Assembly (NCBI RefSeq): GCF_026625765.1
Contig: NZ_CP113062.1
Location: forward strand, 2,852,001-2,916,000
Reading direction: 5' to 3'
Length of the DNA stretch: 64,000 nucleotides
From: Frigoribacterium sp. SL97
GTDB taxonomy: Bacteria > Actinomycetota > Actinomycetes > Actinomycetales > Microbacteriaceae
Both the position numbers and the translations under genes were made by a program. The notes under the pieces are model-generated. The model did not search any database. It saw nothing but the letters and a program-made list of their open reading frames with translations, and was not told the DNA's origin. Shown here piece by piece: positions 46,492 through 55,557 of this stretch. The stretch's first letter is position 1; every line of letters starts with the position of its first letter.

Positions 46492-46941
46492 ATGAGCAGG
46501 CCCCGCCGCGCACGCGTCACCGACCGTTCCCGTCGGCGTGACCGCCATGGTCGCGGGCTGCGGTCGTCCGCCGCCGGGCCTCACCTGCCCTTCCTGCGGA
46601 CGAGGGTCGACCTCTTCGACGACATCGTCGCCGCCACCGCCGACTACCTCCGCGAGGCGTGGCCCGACGAGCTCGCCGATACGTCGTTCGAGGTCGCCGG
46701 CCTCCCCGCCGAACCGGACCGCACCCGGGTCGAACGGTGGTCGGTCGACCGGGCCGCCGGCCGCGTCGTGCTGTACCGCCTGCCGATCGAACGGCTCGCC
46801 CCCTCGCACGACCGGCGGGGGGCCGCCGAGGACGAATGGAACCACCGGGTGCTCGTCGAGGGCTACGTGTTCCGGGCCGTCGCGGACCTCCTCGGCAAGG
46901 ACCCGTGGGAGCTCGCTCCCGACCGCTGGCGCGACGGCTGA
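46492..46941 (+). CDS. Rv3259-like protein (annotated metallopeptidase family)
   Basis: A 149-residue protein. A basic N-terminal tail (1–~35) is followed by a domain with LRTRVDLFDDIVAATADYLR, GRVVLYRLPIERLAPS and EDEWNHRVLVEGYVFRAVAD, collinear with mycobacterial Rv3259. The family is often labelled a zincin-like metallopeptidase, but no HExxH is visible, so catalytic activity is doubtful. Divergent from DUF3499 and manB, as in other actinobacteria. The start at 46492 is supported by the leaderless -10. Confidence 0.8.
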   Translation: MSRPRRARVTDRSRRRDRHGRGLRSSAAGPHLPFLRTRVDLFDDIVAATADYLREAWPDELADTSFEVAGLPAEPDRTRVERWSVDRAAGRVVLYRLPIERLAPSHDRRGAAEDEWNHRVLVEGYVFRAVADLLGKDPWELAPDRWRDG

Positions 46942-46977
46942 CGCGCGACGGGGTCGTCGGGGCGTGTGCCCGCGACG

Positions 46978-48393
46978 TCAGGGGTACACGGTCACCGGGG
47001 TGGACGCCGGCAGCGGCGAGGTCACCGGCCAGGCGGCGACGGCTCCGGGGGCCGAGAAGCTGACGCCCGCGCGCAGGTCGTCGGCGTTCCCGAGCCGGAC
47101 GGCGTCGCCCCGTTGCACGTCGACCCCGACCGTGGACCCACCGGGTACCTCGACGTCCCGCTCGTCGCCGTCGCCCACCGTGACCTCGGCCGTGACGGCG
47201 TCCTGGCCCGGGTTGGCGAGCCAGAGGCGTCCGCCCTCACCGTCGGGCACGACCACCTCGGTGTCACCGGAGAGACCGGGCGACGAGGCGGCCCAGCTGA
47301 GGTCGACGCCTCCCGCGTCCGCGGCGACCGTGGAGGTCCGGGCGGCCACGGCCACGGCCGTCGACGACCGGACGGTGGCCGTGTAGACGCCGTCCTCGAG
47401 CCCGTCGATCGGGACGTCGGTGACGCGCCCGCCTTCGACCCGGGTCTCGAACGAGGTGCCGGTGCCGTCGTCGGTGGCCAACGAGACGCTCAGCTGCGAG
47501 GGACCCTGGCCCGGGACGAGGACGCGCAGCACCGACTGGAGGTCGGAGGACGACGGGTCGGCGAGTGCTCCCTCGAGGTTGGCGGAGTCGCGGACGACGA
47601 TCCCCGTGACGACCGACTCGCGAGACGGCGCGGCCGAGCCGGTCACGATGTCCACCCCACCCGGTTCGAGGGTGCGGACGACGCTCTGCTGGAGCGTGGC
47701 GACGATCTGCCCGCCGCGACTCGACACGTGGACGGCCGGCGAGACGAGTCCGGTCGCGAAGCCCGAGAGCGGGACCACTTTCTGGCTGCGGGGCGCGACG
47801 ACGATCCCGTCGATTCCGGGGCCCTGCACCTCGCCGGTCTCGGAACGGATGTCGAGGTCGACGGTGGCGTTGACGTCGCTGGGGTTGACGAGGCTGATGA
47901 GCGACACGCGTCCCGTCTCGGTCGAGCCGCCGATCAGCCAGGTCGAGCTGGTGGGCTCGGTGCAGGGTGCCGAGGCGAAGCCGCGCAGGTCGCCCTCGTC
48001 GACCGATTGGCTCTGGGCGGCCGCGACGAGGGGCACGTCGGTGCCCTCGACGGGTGCCGTGACCACGGACGGTCGCGAGTCGCTGCCGTCGGCACCGGCG
48101 AGCTCGTCGACGTCGACGTCGCCCTCGCTCGATTTCCGGGCCACGGCCGCTCGACCCACCGAACTGGCGGTCGTGGCCTGCTGCCCCTCGGCGTCCGAGA
48201 GCTGCAACAGGGCACCGGTGCAGACCCGCTGCTGGTCGACGGGCACGGGCGTCACGAGCTGCCCCGCCGGCACCGTCTCGAAGGAGGGGAGGCGGACGAC
48301 CGTGGCACCGCCGACGACCGCGGCGGCGACGGCCAGACCGACGACGCCGACCGCGACGCGTCCCGTCGTGGAGAAGACCGATCGCTTATTCAT
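46978..48393 (-). CDS. DUF5719 family secreted protein
   Basis: A 471-residue protein with an N-terminal membrane anchor or uncleaved signal (~10–32, VAVGVVGLAVAAAVVGGATV) and a long extracellular beta-rich region with repeated Ig-like segments (NPSDVNATVDLDIRSETGEV; NPGQDAVTAEVTVGDGDERD). The family always follows the large GT2 gene in this locus, and its start (ATG 48393) overlaps that gene's stop by 8 bases. A role in the envelope with the glycosyltransferase is inferred from context only. Confidence 0.85.
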   Translation of the reverse strand: MNKRSVFSTTGRVAVGVVGLAVAAAVVGGATVVRLPSFETVPAGQLVTPVPVDQQRVCTGALLQLSDAEGQQATTASSVGRAAVARKSSEGDVDVDELAGADGSDSRPSVVTAPVEGTDVPLVAAAQSQSVDEGDLRGFASAPCTEPTSSTWLIGGSTETGRVSLISLVNPSDVNATVDLDIRSETGEVQGPGIDGIVVAPRSQKVVPLSGFATGLVSPAVHVSSRGGQIVATLQQSVVRTLEPGGVDIVTGSAAPSRESVVTGIVVRDSANLEGALADPSSSDLQSVLRVLVPGQGPSQLSVSLATDDGTGTSFETRVEGGRVTDVPIDGLEDGVYTATVRSSTAVAVAARTSTVAADAGGVDLSWAASSPGLSGDTEVVVPDGEGGRLWLANPGQDAVTAEVTVGDGDERDVEVPGGSTVGVDVQRGDAVRLGNADDLRAGVSFSAPGAVAAWPVTSPLPASTPVTVYP

Positions 48394-51216
48394 CTCGCTC
48401 CTCGTCGAAGGTCGTGGCGGGCTGCTCGGCCTCGGGCGTCCCGGCCCGGGATCGACGTCGTCGCGGCGACGTCGGGATGGCGAGCAACAGGGCGGAACCG
48501 AAGACGAGTCCCCAGCTGATCAGGACGATCGGTCGCAGCGGTCCCGCAGCCGGACGCGCCTCGCGCTCGTCCTGCGCCTCCACGTAACGCCAGAGGAGGC
48601 CGTTGGACGTGTCGCCCACCGGCAGGAAGTCGGCGTCGGCGTCGAGCGCCTCGCCCGCACGCTGGCCGAGTCGGTCGGCGTCGCCGTCGTCGTCGGTGGC
48701 CGTCAGCAACACGAACCCGACGCCCAGTCGACGCAGGTCGTCGGTCGGGTCGAAACCGCTGCGGCTGACGAGGTTGCCGGCCAGTACGGTGAGGTCCTCG
48801 TTGACCGAGGTGAGGCGTGGGGCGGTCGAGTCGAGCGTCGACTGGTCGTCGAGCGTCGCTCCTTGACCGTGCTCGAGGGACACGGCGAGCGAGCCGTCCG
48901 ACTGGGGCGTGAGGACCAGCGTCCCGACGTCGGGTGTCGCCTCGGCCTCGGCGGTGACGTAGGCCGACAGGATGCGCCCCGAGCTCGGACGGACGTCGGC
49001 CACGGGGCCGAACGACGCGATCACGGTGGGGGCCGCTGCGGCGACCGCCAGCACGGCGACCAGGGTGCCGACCGGCGGGGCGACGCGGGGCAGCCGGTCG
49101 AGGGTCACGGCCGCGGCGCCGACGAGCCCCAACAGGTAGAGGCTCAGTCCGCTGCCGGCCCAGATCGTGGTCGTGTCGCTGCCGACGCCCGTGACGGACA
49201 CGTGGGTCGCGGCGACGGCCGTCAGGTAGCCGAGCAGGGCGAGCGACAGGGCGGGGACCGCGCGGCGCTGCGAGCCGACGAACGGCGAGGCAACGGCGAG
49301 CAGCGCCAGCGGGGCGATCGCGACGGCGACCAGGACGGCGAGCGTGGCGGACGAGAAACCCGTCCCGGCGATCAGTGCCGTCCAGCCGTTGAGGCCCGTC
49401 TCGGGGGACGTGAGCAGCAGCTGCAGCGGTGAGGCCGGGTCCGACCTCGTGGGGACCCCGGGGTCGGCGAACACGGCCCACCAGGTGCCCCGCTGCAGCT
49501 GGGCGACGACGAGGGGCGCGAAGAGGGCCAGCGCGGGCAGCGGCACCGCCACGAGGCGATGGGTGCCGCGGGGGCGGCTGACGATCGACCCGAGCCAACC
49601 GACGAGGAGGGCCGGCACGAGCGAGGAGCGGCCGCCGCGACGACGGCGAACAGCAAGGAGGCGGTGGCCCCGGCCGTCCACGACCTCGCGGCCCCGATCA
49701 TGGCCCAGACGAGGAACGGCAGCGCCACGTGCGCGAGGACGGCACCGAGGTGACCGGACTGCAGACCCGAGAGCAGCGGGGACGAGAGGGCGTAGAGCGC
49801 CGCGGCGACGGCCGGCACCCAGGTGCGGCGGGTCACGCGGCGGGTGGCGAACCACGCGCCCAGCGCGGAGAGCGGCAGGGCCACGAGGTAGACCCCGAGG
49901 ACCGCGGTCGACGGCGACCAGGGCGTCAGGCTGCCGAGGACCGCGACGAGCGCGGCGAACGGGTCCGAGGGGCCGAGGAACCCGGTGCCGATCTCGCGCC
50001 AGCCGTAGCCCACCGACGACCAGAGCTGACCCACCGAGGTGCTGAGCGGCAGGAGTCCCCCACCCGTGACGGCCGGGTTGCCGAGCAGCGGCAGGAACGC
50101 CACCACACCGACGACGGCGGCGACCAGCACGACCCAGAGGCCGCCCGAGTGGACGAAGCTCGCCCGGGGGTCGGGTGCGTCCTCGACGCCGGCGACCTGT
50201 GCGTCACGTTCGGTGACCCGTCGTTCTCGGAGCATCGCGCGGGACGCGCGCAAGGGCTCCACCGAGCTCCAGCCGACGCTCTTGGTCCGGGCGAGGGCCC
50301 GACGAGCCGATCGCACGTGCGAGCCGCCGAAGGCAGCCCGGAACGCGCTGGCGAACTCGCCCACCACGGCTCCCGGGTTCTTGGTGAGCAGGTGCCAGAC
50401 GCTGCGCACGACCGCCAGCGGCACCAGGCTGAGCCAGTGCAGCGGCAACAGGGCGGCCGCCGAGTAGACGAGGCGCCGGTGCAGTTGGGCGGCACGGTGC
50501 AGGCGCGCCCGGCGGGCGTGCCCGACGGGCCCGTGGCCGAACTCCTCCGGCGGCCCAGCACTGTCGACCTTCGCGTCGGGGACGAGGACCACCCGGTGAC
50601 CGGCGAGGCGGGCACGGATCGAGAAGTCGAGTGCGGCGTCGACGTGCGGCAGCGCGGGGTCGAAGCCGCCCAGGGCGGTCCAGACCGTGCGACGGACGAG
50701 CATGCCCCCCGCCGCGACGCCGAGCACGTCGTCCGTGACGTCGTGCTGGCCCTGGTCGAGTTCGTTCTCGACGCGGGCGAGCGAGGCGCCGTACCGGGTG
50801 ACGGTCTCGCCGAACTCGGCGATGACACCGGGCTGGCCCCACCGCATCAGCTTGGGGCCCGCGACCGCGACGGAGGGCGACACCTCGACGGTCGTCATGA
50901 GGCGCTCGAGCGCCTCGGGCGCGGGTGCGTTGTCGTGCCCGAGCAGCCAGACCCACTCGTCGGGATCTCCGTCGCCCGGGTCGGAGAGTCGCACGCCGTG
51001 CGCGGCGGCGGCACCGAACGTCTTCGCGTCGGGAAGCGAGGCCAACTGGGCGGCGCCGCTCAGCGACAGCCGACCCGCGGCCGAGTCCTTGCCGCCCGTG
51101 TCGACCACCACCAATGCCTCGGGGGGCCGCGTCTGACGCGACAGTCCGTCGAGGGTTCGGTCGAGGTAGGTCGCTCCACCAGGGGCGACGAGGATCGCTG
51201 TGACTCTCGGCTGCAT
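48386..51216 (-). pseudogene. Large GT2 glycosyltransferase with polytopic membrane domain, interrupted by a one-base frameshift
   Basis: Residues 1–~230 form a GT2 catalytic domain (VTAILVAPGGATYLDRTLDG; LLGHDNAPAPEALERL; VAAGGMLVRRTVWTALGGFD). About 12 membrane helices and a large extracellular segment follow. The upstream frame (51216 to about 49640) and the downstream frame (about 49630 to 48386) join near 49621–49640 if one base is added, for example in the GGCC of the GC-rich stretch. That gives 2832 bases (943 residues), the usual size of this actinobacterial protein. Such proteins are thought to build arabinogalactan or other wall glycans. TAGGCT lies 9 bases before the ATG. Confidence 0.82.
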
Positions 51217-51287
51217 GACTCGTGCAGCCTAGGTCGCACCGGCGCGGGCACCGGCTCGGCGCGCCGACGCGACGGGCGAGACGTGCC

Positions 51288-51385
51288 GACCCGCGCCTCC
51301 TGGTCCCCGCGGCCTCGGGCCATCACGACGGAACGGCACCGACCCGGAGGGGTCGATGCCGTCGGAAGCCGAGGAGGCGCGGGTC
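51288..51385. repeat. Inverted 14-base repeat flanking the whiB2–glycosyltransferase spacer
   Basis: GACCCGCGCCTCCT (51288–51301) and AGGAGGCGCGGGTC (51372–51385) are perfect inverted copies 70 bases apart. The right arm reaches into the whiB2 stop codon. Both contain the genome-wide GGAGGCGCGG word. They could form a large cruciform or a terminator-like structure at the whiB2 3' end. Confidence 0.55.
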
Positions 51386-51716
51386 AGGCCCGCTTGCGGA
51401 GCTTGCGACGCTCGCGCTCGGACAGCCCGCCCCAGATGCCGAAGCGCTCGTCGTTCTGCAGGGCGTACTCGAGGCACTGGGCCCGGACGTCGCAGGAGGC
51501 GCAGATCTTCTTGGCGTCGCGCGTGGAGCCGCCCTTCTCGGGGAAGAACGCCTCGGGATCGGTCTGGGCGCAGAGCGAGTCCGCCTGCCAGGCCAGCTGG
51601 TTCTCGTCGTCGGCGACGATGGTGCGCGACGACGATCCGATGCCGGGGACGCCCAGCTGGATCGGGTCGACGTGCCAGTTGTCCGGGACGCCGGCGCGGT
51701 TCTCGTGGATGCCCAC
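51384..51716 (-). CDS. whiB2: WhiB2/WhmD-type iron-sulfur transcription factor
   Basis: A 110-residue Wbl protein: LAWQADSLCAQTDPEAFFPE, then ICASCDVRAQCLEYALQNDE, then FGIWGGLSERERRKLRKR. Cluster ligands are C49, C72, C75 and C81. The orthologue WhmD is essential for septation in mycobacteria, and WhiB acts with WhiA in Streptomyces division. The GTG at 51716 has GGGGAG 7 bases upstream, preferred over an in-frame ATG at 51788 that lies inside the upstream palindrome. Next to galE and the large glycosyltransferase. Confidence 0.93.
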   Translation of the reverse strand: MGIHENRAGVPDNWHVDPIQLGVPGIGSSSRTIVADDENQLAWQADSLCAQTDPEAFFPEKGGSTRDAKKICASCDVRAQCLEYALQNDERFGIWGGLSERERRKLRKRA

Positions 51717-51761
51717 AGCGCATCTCCCCTCGTGTCGATCGCCCGTGAATGTACGCGACAA

Positions 51762-51785
51762 GGTAATTACACCGGTGTCATTACC
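51762..51785. promoter_or_regulatory. 24-base palindromic operator candidate upstream of whiB2
   Basis: GGTAATTACACC and GGTGTCATTACC form an inverted repeat with 11 of 12 positions matching, centred between 51773 and 51774, 46–69 bases upstream of the whiB2 start. It is AT-richer than its surroundings. It is likely a dimeric regulator site; the regulator is unknown. On the minus strand it includes GACAC, the WhiA core word. Confidence 0.6.
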
Positions 51786-51901
51786 CATCCGTCAAGTCGA
51801 GGGCCAATAAACCCTCCACCCCCCGATCAGGGGCAAGGGAGCCCCGGCGTGTCGGGGGACGTTTCGACGGGAACGGGTGATGTCGGGTACGTGGCGGACG
51901 G

Positions 51902-52861
51902 TCAACCGCGAGGCGCGGCCTGCCAGGCGCTGGTGACCATCTCGAGCAGCGTGTGCCGCATCTCCCAGTCGAGGTCGCGCGCCGCCAGGCTGCCGTCGGC
52001 GACGATGCGGTCGGGGTCGCCGGGACGACGCGGGGCGATCTCGGGCGTGAAGTCGATGCCGGTGCCCTCGCGCATCGCGGTCATGATCTCGGCGACCGAG
52101 ACGCCGCCGCCCGAACCGAGGTTGTAGGCCGGCTCGACCGGCTCGCCCGCGTCCAGTCGGCGGGCCGCCGCGACGTGCGAGACCGCCAGGTCGGCGACGT
52201 GGACGTAGTCGCGGACGCACGTCCCGTCGGGGGTGTCGTAGTCGTCGCCGTTGATGCGCGGGACGCGGCCCTCGGCGAGCGCGGCGAAGACGAGCGGGAA
52301 GAGGTTGTGCGGGCTGGCGTCCCAGAGGTCGGGCCGACCCGAACCCACGACGTTGAAGTAGCGCAGGCTGGTGTGGCGCAGGCCTTCGGCCACCCCCTGG
52401 TCGCGCAGCAGCCACTCGCCGATCAGCTTGCTCTCGCCGTAGGGGGACGCGGGTGCCTTGGGCGTGTCCTCGGTGACGAGCTCGGTCGGCGGCGTGCCGT
52501 AGACGGCCGCGCTGGACGAGAACACGATCCGGTCGACGCCCCGGCTCGACATGGCCTCGAGGAGGCGGGCGGTCCCCGTGACGTTCTGGTCGTAGGTGTG
52601 CAACGGCCGCTGGACCGAGACCCCGGCGTACTTGTAGCCCGCGACGTGGACGACGCCGGTCACGCCGTGCCGGTCGATGGTCTGCTCGATCAGCTCGCGG
52701 TCGAGGAGGGAACCCCGGACGAACGGGACGTCGGCGGGCACGAAGGCCTCGAGGCCGGACGAGAGGTCGTCCAGGACGACCGCGTCGATGCCCGCCCCCG
52801 TGAGCTCGCGGACGACGTGAGAACCGATGTACCCGGCACCGCCGGTGACCAACCATGACAT
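51902..52861 (-). CDS. galE: UDP-glucose 4-epimerase
   Basis: A 319-residue extended short-chain dehydrogenase that interconverts UDP-glucose and UDP-galactose. The NAD-binding GxxGxxG is VTGGAGYIGSH (residues 5–15), the catalytic Ser/Tyr/Lys lie in VFSSSAAVYG and SPYGESK, and the substrate loop is NLGSGGGVSVAEI. It supplies galactose for the glycan genes nearby. The ATG at 52861 has TAGGTT 6 bases upstream and no ribosome binding site (leaderless). Confidence 0.93.
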   Translation of the reverse strand: MSWLVTGGAGYIGSHVVRELTGAGIDAVVLDDLSSGLEAFVPADVPFVRGSLLDRELIEQTIDRHGVTGVVHVAGYKYAGVSVQRPLHTYDQNVTGTARLLEAMSSRGVDRIVFSSSAAVYGTPPTELVTEDTPKAPASPYGESKLIGEWLLRDQGVAEGLRHTSLRYFNVVGSGRPDLWDASPHNLFPLVFAALAEGRVPRINGDDYDTPDGTCVRDYVHVADLAVSHVAAARRLDAGEPVEPAYNLGSGGGVSVAEIMTAMREGTGIDFTPEIAPRRPGDPDRIVADGSLAARDLDWEMRHTLLEMVTSAWQAAPRG

Positions 52862-52873
52862 GGGGCCAACCTA
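52862..52873 (-). promoter_or_regulatory. Putative -10 element for leaderless galE transcript
   Basis: Minus-strand TAGGTT (52873–52868), 6 bases, then ATG at 52861. No Shine-Dalgarno sequence. Confidence 0.45.
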
Positions 52874-52977
52874 TCGGGTGCCCGACGGGTCACGGGTGCC
52901 AGCACGAGCGCCGGGTGGGGCGCGCGGAGCCGGACGTCACGCGGAGCGGACGGCTCCACCCGGCCGCTCGGCCCGGC

Positions 52978-54144
52978 TCAGGCCGGCGTCGCCACGTAGG
53001 CGGTGCCGCCGCCGGTCATCGCGAGTCGGACCTCGTCGGGGGTGACGAACGCGGACTCGCCACGACCGAGCCGGATGGTGCCGTCCTGACCCTTGACGTG
53101 GACCTCTCCGGCGGTGACCAGGACGATGCTCGGACCGCCGATCTCGACGACGGCCCCCGGACCCTCGGCGTCGACCCGCAGCATGGCGAAGCCCGTGCCG
53201 GGAGGCGCGAAGCGCTCGACCCCCCGGGCGACCGTGGTCGGGTCGAGACGGGGGACGGGCAGTGGTTCGAAGTCGAGCACCTTCAGCAGCTCGGGGACGT
53301 CCACGTGCTTGGGGGTCAAGCCGCCGCGCAGCACGTTGTCGGAGGGCGCCATGAGCTCGACGCCGAAGCCGCCCAGGTAGGCGTGCACGTTGCCGGCGGG
53401 CAGGAACAGCGCCTCCCCGGCACGCAGCGTCACCCGGTTGAGCAACAGCGAGACGACCACGCCGGGGTCGCCGGGGTAGCGCTCGGCCAGGTCGACGACC
53501 GTGGCGATGCCCGCGCCGTCCGCCCGGTGGGCGGCGGCGAGTTCGCTCACCGCCGCGATGGCCGCGGACGAGTCGTCGTCGCCCTGGAAGAGGAAGGCCA
53601 GGGTCGACCGCAGGGACTCGGCCAGGTGTCGGCGGAGCAGGTCGAGGCGCCCCGAGCCGTCGTCGAGGAGGTCGAGGTCGGCCAGGGTCCGGGCCGGCTC
53701 GCGGAACCCGCAGAGGGCGTCGAAGGTGTCGCTCAACGCCACGATGATCTCGGGCTTGGCCGAGGAGTCCTTGTAGTTGCGCTCGGGGGCGTCGAGCGGG
53801 ATGCCCGCGGCGTCCTCGCGCGCGAAGCCCTCGCGGGCCTGCTCGGGGGTGGGGTGCGCCTGGATGGACAGCGGGCCGTCGGCCGCGAGCAACTTCAGCA
53901 GGAACGGCAGGTGGTCCCGGTCGCGGCCGAGCGCCCTGCCCGGCTCGGCGGCGAACCAGTCGGCGAGGGTGTCGGCACCACCCACGACCGCCGGGGCGAC
54001 GACGACGCTCGGCGAACCCGGGTGCGCACCGAGCCACAGCTCGGCCTCGGGGCGGCCGCTCGGTCGACGACCGAGCAGGTCGGCGATGGCCGTCGTCGAG
54101 CCCCAGGCGTAGTCGCGGGGCGTGTTGGTGATGGCGAGGAACAT
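52978..54144 (-). CDS. manA: Mannose-6-phosphate isomerase, class I
   Basis: A 388-residue zinc cupin that interconverts fructose 6- and mannose 6-phosphate. Signatures are NTPRDYAWGSTTAIADLLGR, AELWLGAHPGSPS, LSIQAHPTPEQA (zinc ligands Gln/His), KPEIIVAL (zinc ligand Glu), FLPAGNVHAYLGGFGVELMA (ligand His) and DNVLRGGLTPKHVDV. With manB it feeds GDP-mannose synthesis for mannosylation. The ATG at 54144 has only a weak AGG upstream. Divergent from the acyl-CoA dehydrogenase. Confidence 0.95.
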   Translation of the reverse strand: MFLAITNTPRDYAWGSTTAIADLLGRRPSGRPEAELWLGAHPGSPSVVVAPAVVGGADTLADWFAAEPGRALGRDRDHLPFLLKLLAADGPLSIQAHPTPEQAREGFAREDAAGIPLDAPERNYKDSSAKPEIIVALSDTFDALCGFREPARTLADLDLLDDGSGRLDLLRRHLAESLRSTLAFLFQGDDDSSAAIAAVSELAAAHRADGAGIATVVDLAERYPGDPGVVVSLLLNRVTLRAGEALFLPAGNVHAYLGGFGVELMAPSDNVLRGGLTPKHVDVPELLKVLDFEPLPVPRLDPTTVARGVERFAPPGTGFAMLRVDAEGPGAVVEIGGPSIVLVTAGEVHVKGQDGTIRLGRGESAFVTPDEVRLAMTGGGTAYVATPA

Positions 54145-54237
54145 GGCTTTACCTGCTTGTCGGAGGTCGTGCTTGGTCGCCCCCTACAAAGCGGTGAGGT
54201 CGACGACGCCGGGGCGTTGATCAAAGCTACCAACCCC

Positions 54238-54266
54238 TTGGCGGCGGCTGGGGCGCTGCCTAGGCT
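54238..54266 (+). promoter_or_regulatory. Putative promoter of the acyl-CoA dehydrogenase gene
   Basis: TTGGCG (54238–54243), 17-base spacer, TAGGCT (54261–54266), predicted start near 54273, leaving a leader of about 27 bases with GGAG before the ATG at 54300. It is the best full -35/-10 pair I see in the window. Confidence 0.45.
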
Positions 54267-54299
54267 CCTGTCGTCCCGACACGAAGCAATGGAGCACGG

Positions 54300-55496
54300 A
54301 TGTCATCAGCGACCCTCACCTCGTTCACCTCCCTCGTCAGCGACTTCTACGGTTACGAGGACCTCCTCTCGGACCGCGAGAAGGGCGTCCTGGCCGACCT
54401 TCGCCACTACCTCGAGACCGAGGTCAAGCCCGGGGTGAACCGCCACTGGGCCGACGCGACCTTCCCGCACGAGATCGTGAAGGGCCTCGCCGGCCTGGGC
54501 CTCTTCGGCATGCCGTGGGAGGAGACGCGCCCGTTCGAGAACTCCGCCGTCTTCCGCGGCTGGGTCGCGCTCGAGCTCGCGCGCGTGGACGCGTCCGTCG
54601 CGACCTTCGTCGGCGTGCAGAACGGACTCGCGATGGGCTCGATCGGCGTCGGCGGCTCGCCCGAACAGCGTGCCGAGTGGCTGCCCCGCATGGCGAGCGG
54701 TGACCTGGTGGGCGCCTTCGGCCTGACCGAACCGCTGTCGGGGTCCGACTCGGCCCAGGGACTCCGCACGATCGCCACCCGCGACGGCGACGACTGGGTG
54801 CTGAACGGCTCCAAGCGGTGGATCGGCAACGCCACGTTCAGCGACATCACGATCATCTGGGCCAAGAGCGCCGAGGACGGCCAGGTCAAGGGCTTCATCG
54901 TCCCGACCGACACCGCCGGCTACACGGCGACCAAGATCGAGGACAAGCAGAGCCTCCGCATCGTCCAGAACGCCGACATCACCCTCGAGGACGTGCGCGT
55001 GCCCGAGAGCCACCGACTGCAGCAGGCCGATTCGTTCCGCAGCACGGCGGCCGTGCTGCGCCTGACGCGGGCCGAGGTCGCCTGGGCGGCCGTGGGCAAC
55101 TCGATCGGCGCCTACGAGGCCGCCCTGGCGTACGCCAACGAGCGCGTGCAGTTCGGCAAGCCCATCGCCAAGCACCAGCTGATCCAGGACCTGCTGGTGA
55201 AGTGCATCGGCAACATCACCGCCTCGATCGGCATGGTGGTGCGGTGCTCGCAGATGCTCGACGAGGGCACCCAGCGCGACGAGCACGCCTCGCTCGCCAA
55301 GGCGTTCACCACGGCCCGCATGCGCGAGACGGTGGGGTACGCCCGCGAGGTCATGGGCGGCAACGGCATCGTGCTCGAGTACGACGTGGCCCGGTTCTTC
55401 GCCGACGCCGAGGCGCTGTACAGCTACGAGGGCACCCGCGAGATGAACACCCTCATCGTGGGCCGCAGCATCACGGGCCAGGCGGCGTTCGTCTGA
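54300..55496 (+). CDS. Acyl-CoA dehydrogenase (glutaryl-CoA dehydrogenase-like)
   Basis: A 398-residue FAD-dependent acyl-CoA dehydrogenase. FAD/substrate motifs: GAFGLTEPLSGSDSA, NGSKRWIGNATFSDITIIWA, AYANERVQFGKPIAKHQLIQ, and the catalytic base E377 in YSYEGTREMNTLIVGRSITG. RWIGNATF and the YEGT glutamate near the C-terminus resemble the glutaryl-CoA dehydrogenase clade (lysine/tryptophan breakdown), but the decarboxylating-specific residues cannot be judged here. GGAG precedes the ATG at 54300. Stands alone. Confidence 0.88.
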   Translation: MSSATLTSFTSLVSDFYGYEDLLSDREKGVLADLRHYLETEVKPGVNRHWADATFPHEIVKGLAGLGLFGMPWEETRPFENSAVFRGWVALELARVDASVATFVGVQNGLAMGSIGVGGSPEQRAEWLPRMASGDLVGAFGLTEPLSGSDSAQGLRTIATRDGDDWVLNGSKRWIGNATFSDITIIWAKSAEDGQVKGFIVPTDTAGYTATKIEDKQSLRIVQNADITLEDVRVPESHRLQQADSFRSTAAVLRLTRAEVAWAAVGNSIGAYEAALAYANERVQFGKPIAKHQLIQDLLVKCIGNITASIGMVVRCSQMLDEGTQRDEHASLAKAFTTARMRETVGYAREVMGGNGIVLEYDVARFFADAEALYSYEGTREMNTLIVGRSITGQAAFV

Positions 55497-55544
55497 TCCG
55501 GGAGGGGCGGCCCCCGGTCGCTCCTCCGCGCCTCCCCCGTCGTC

Positions 55545-55557
55545 TAGCCTGGTGCCC
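55545..55557 (+). promoter_or_regulatory. Putative -10 element for leaderless transcript of the first O-antigen-ligase-like gene
   Basis: TAGCCT (55545–55550), 7 bases, then ATG at 55558. This favours the ATG over the in-frame GTG at 55552. Confidence 0.4.
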
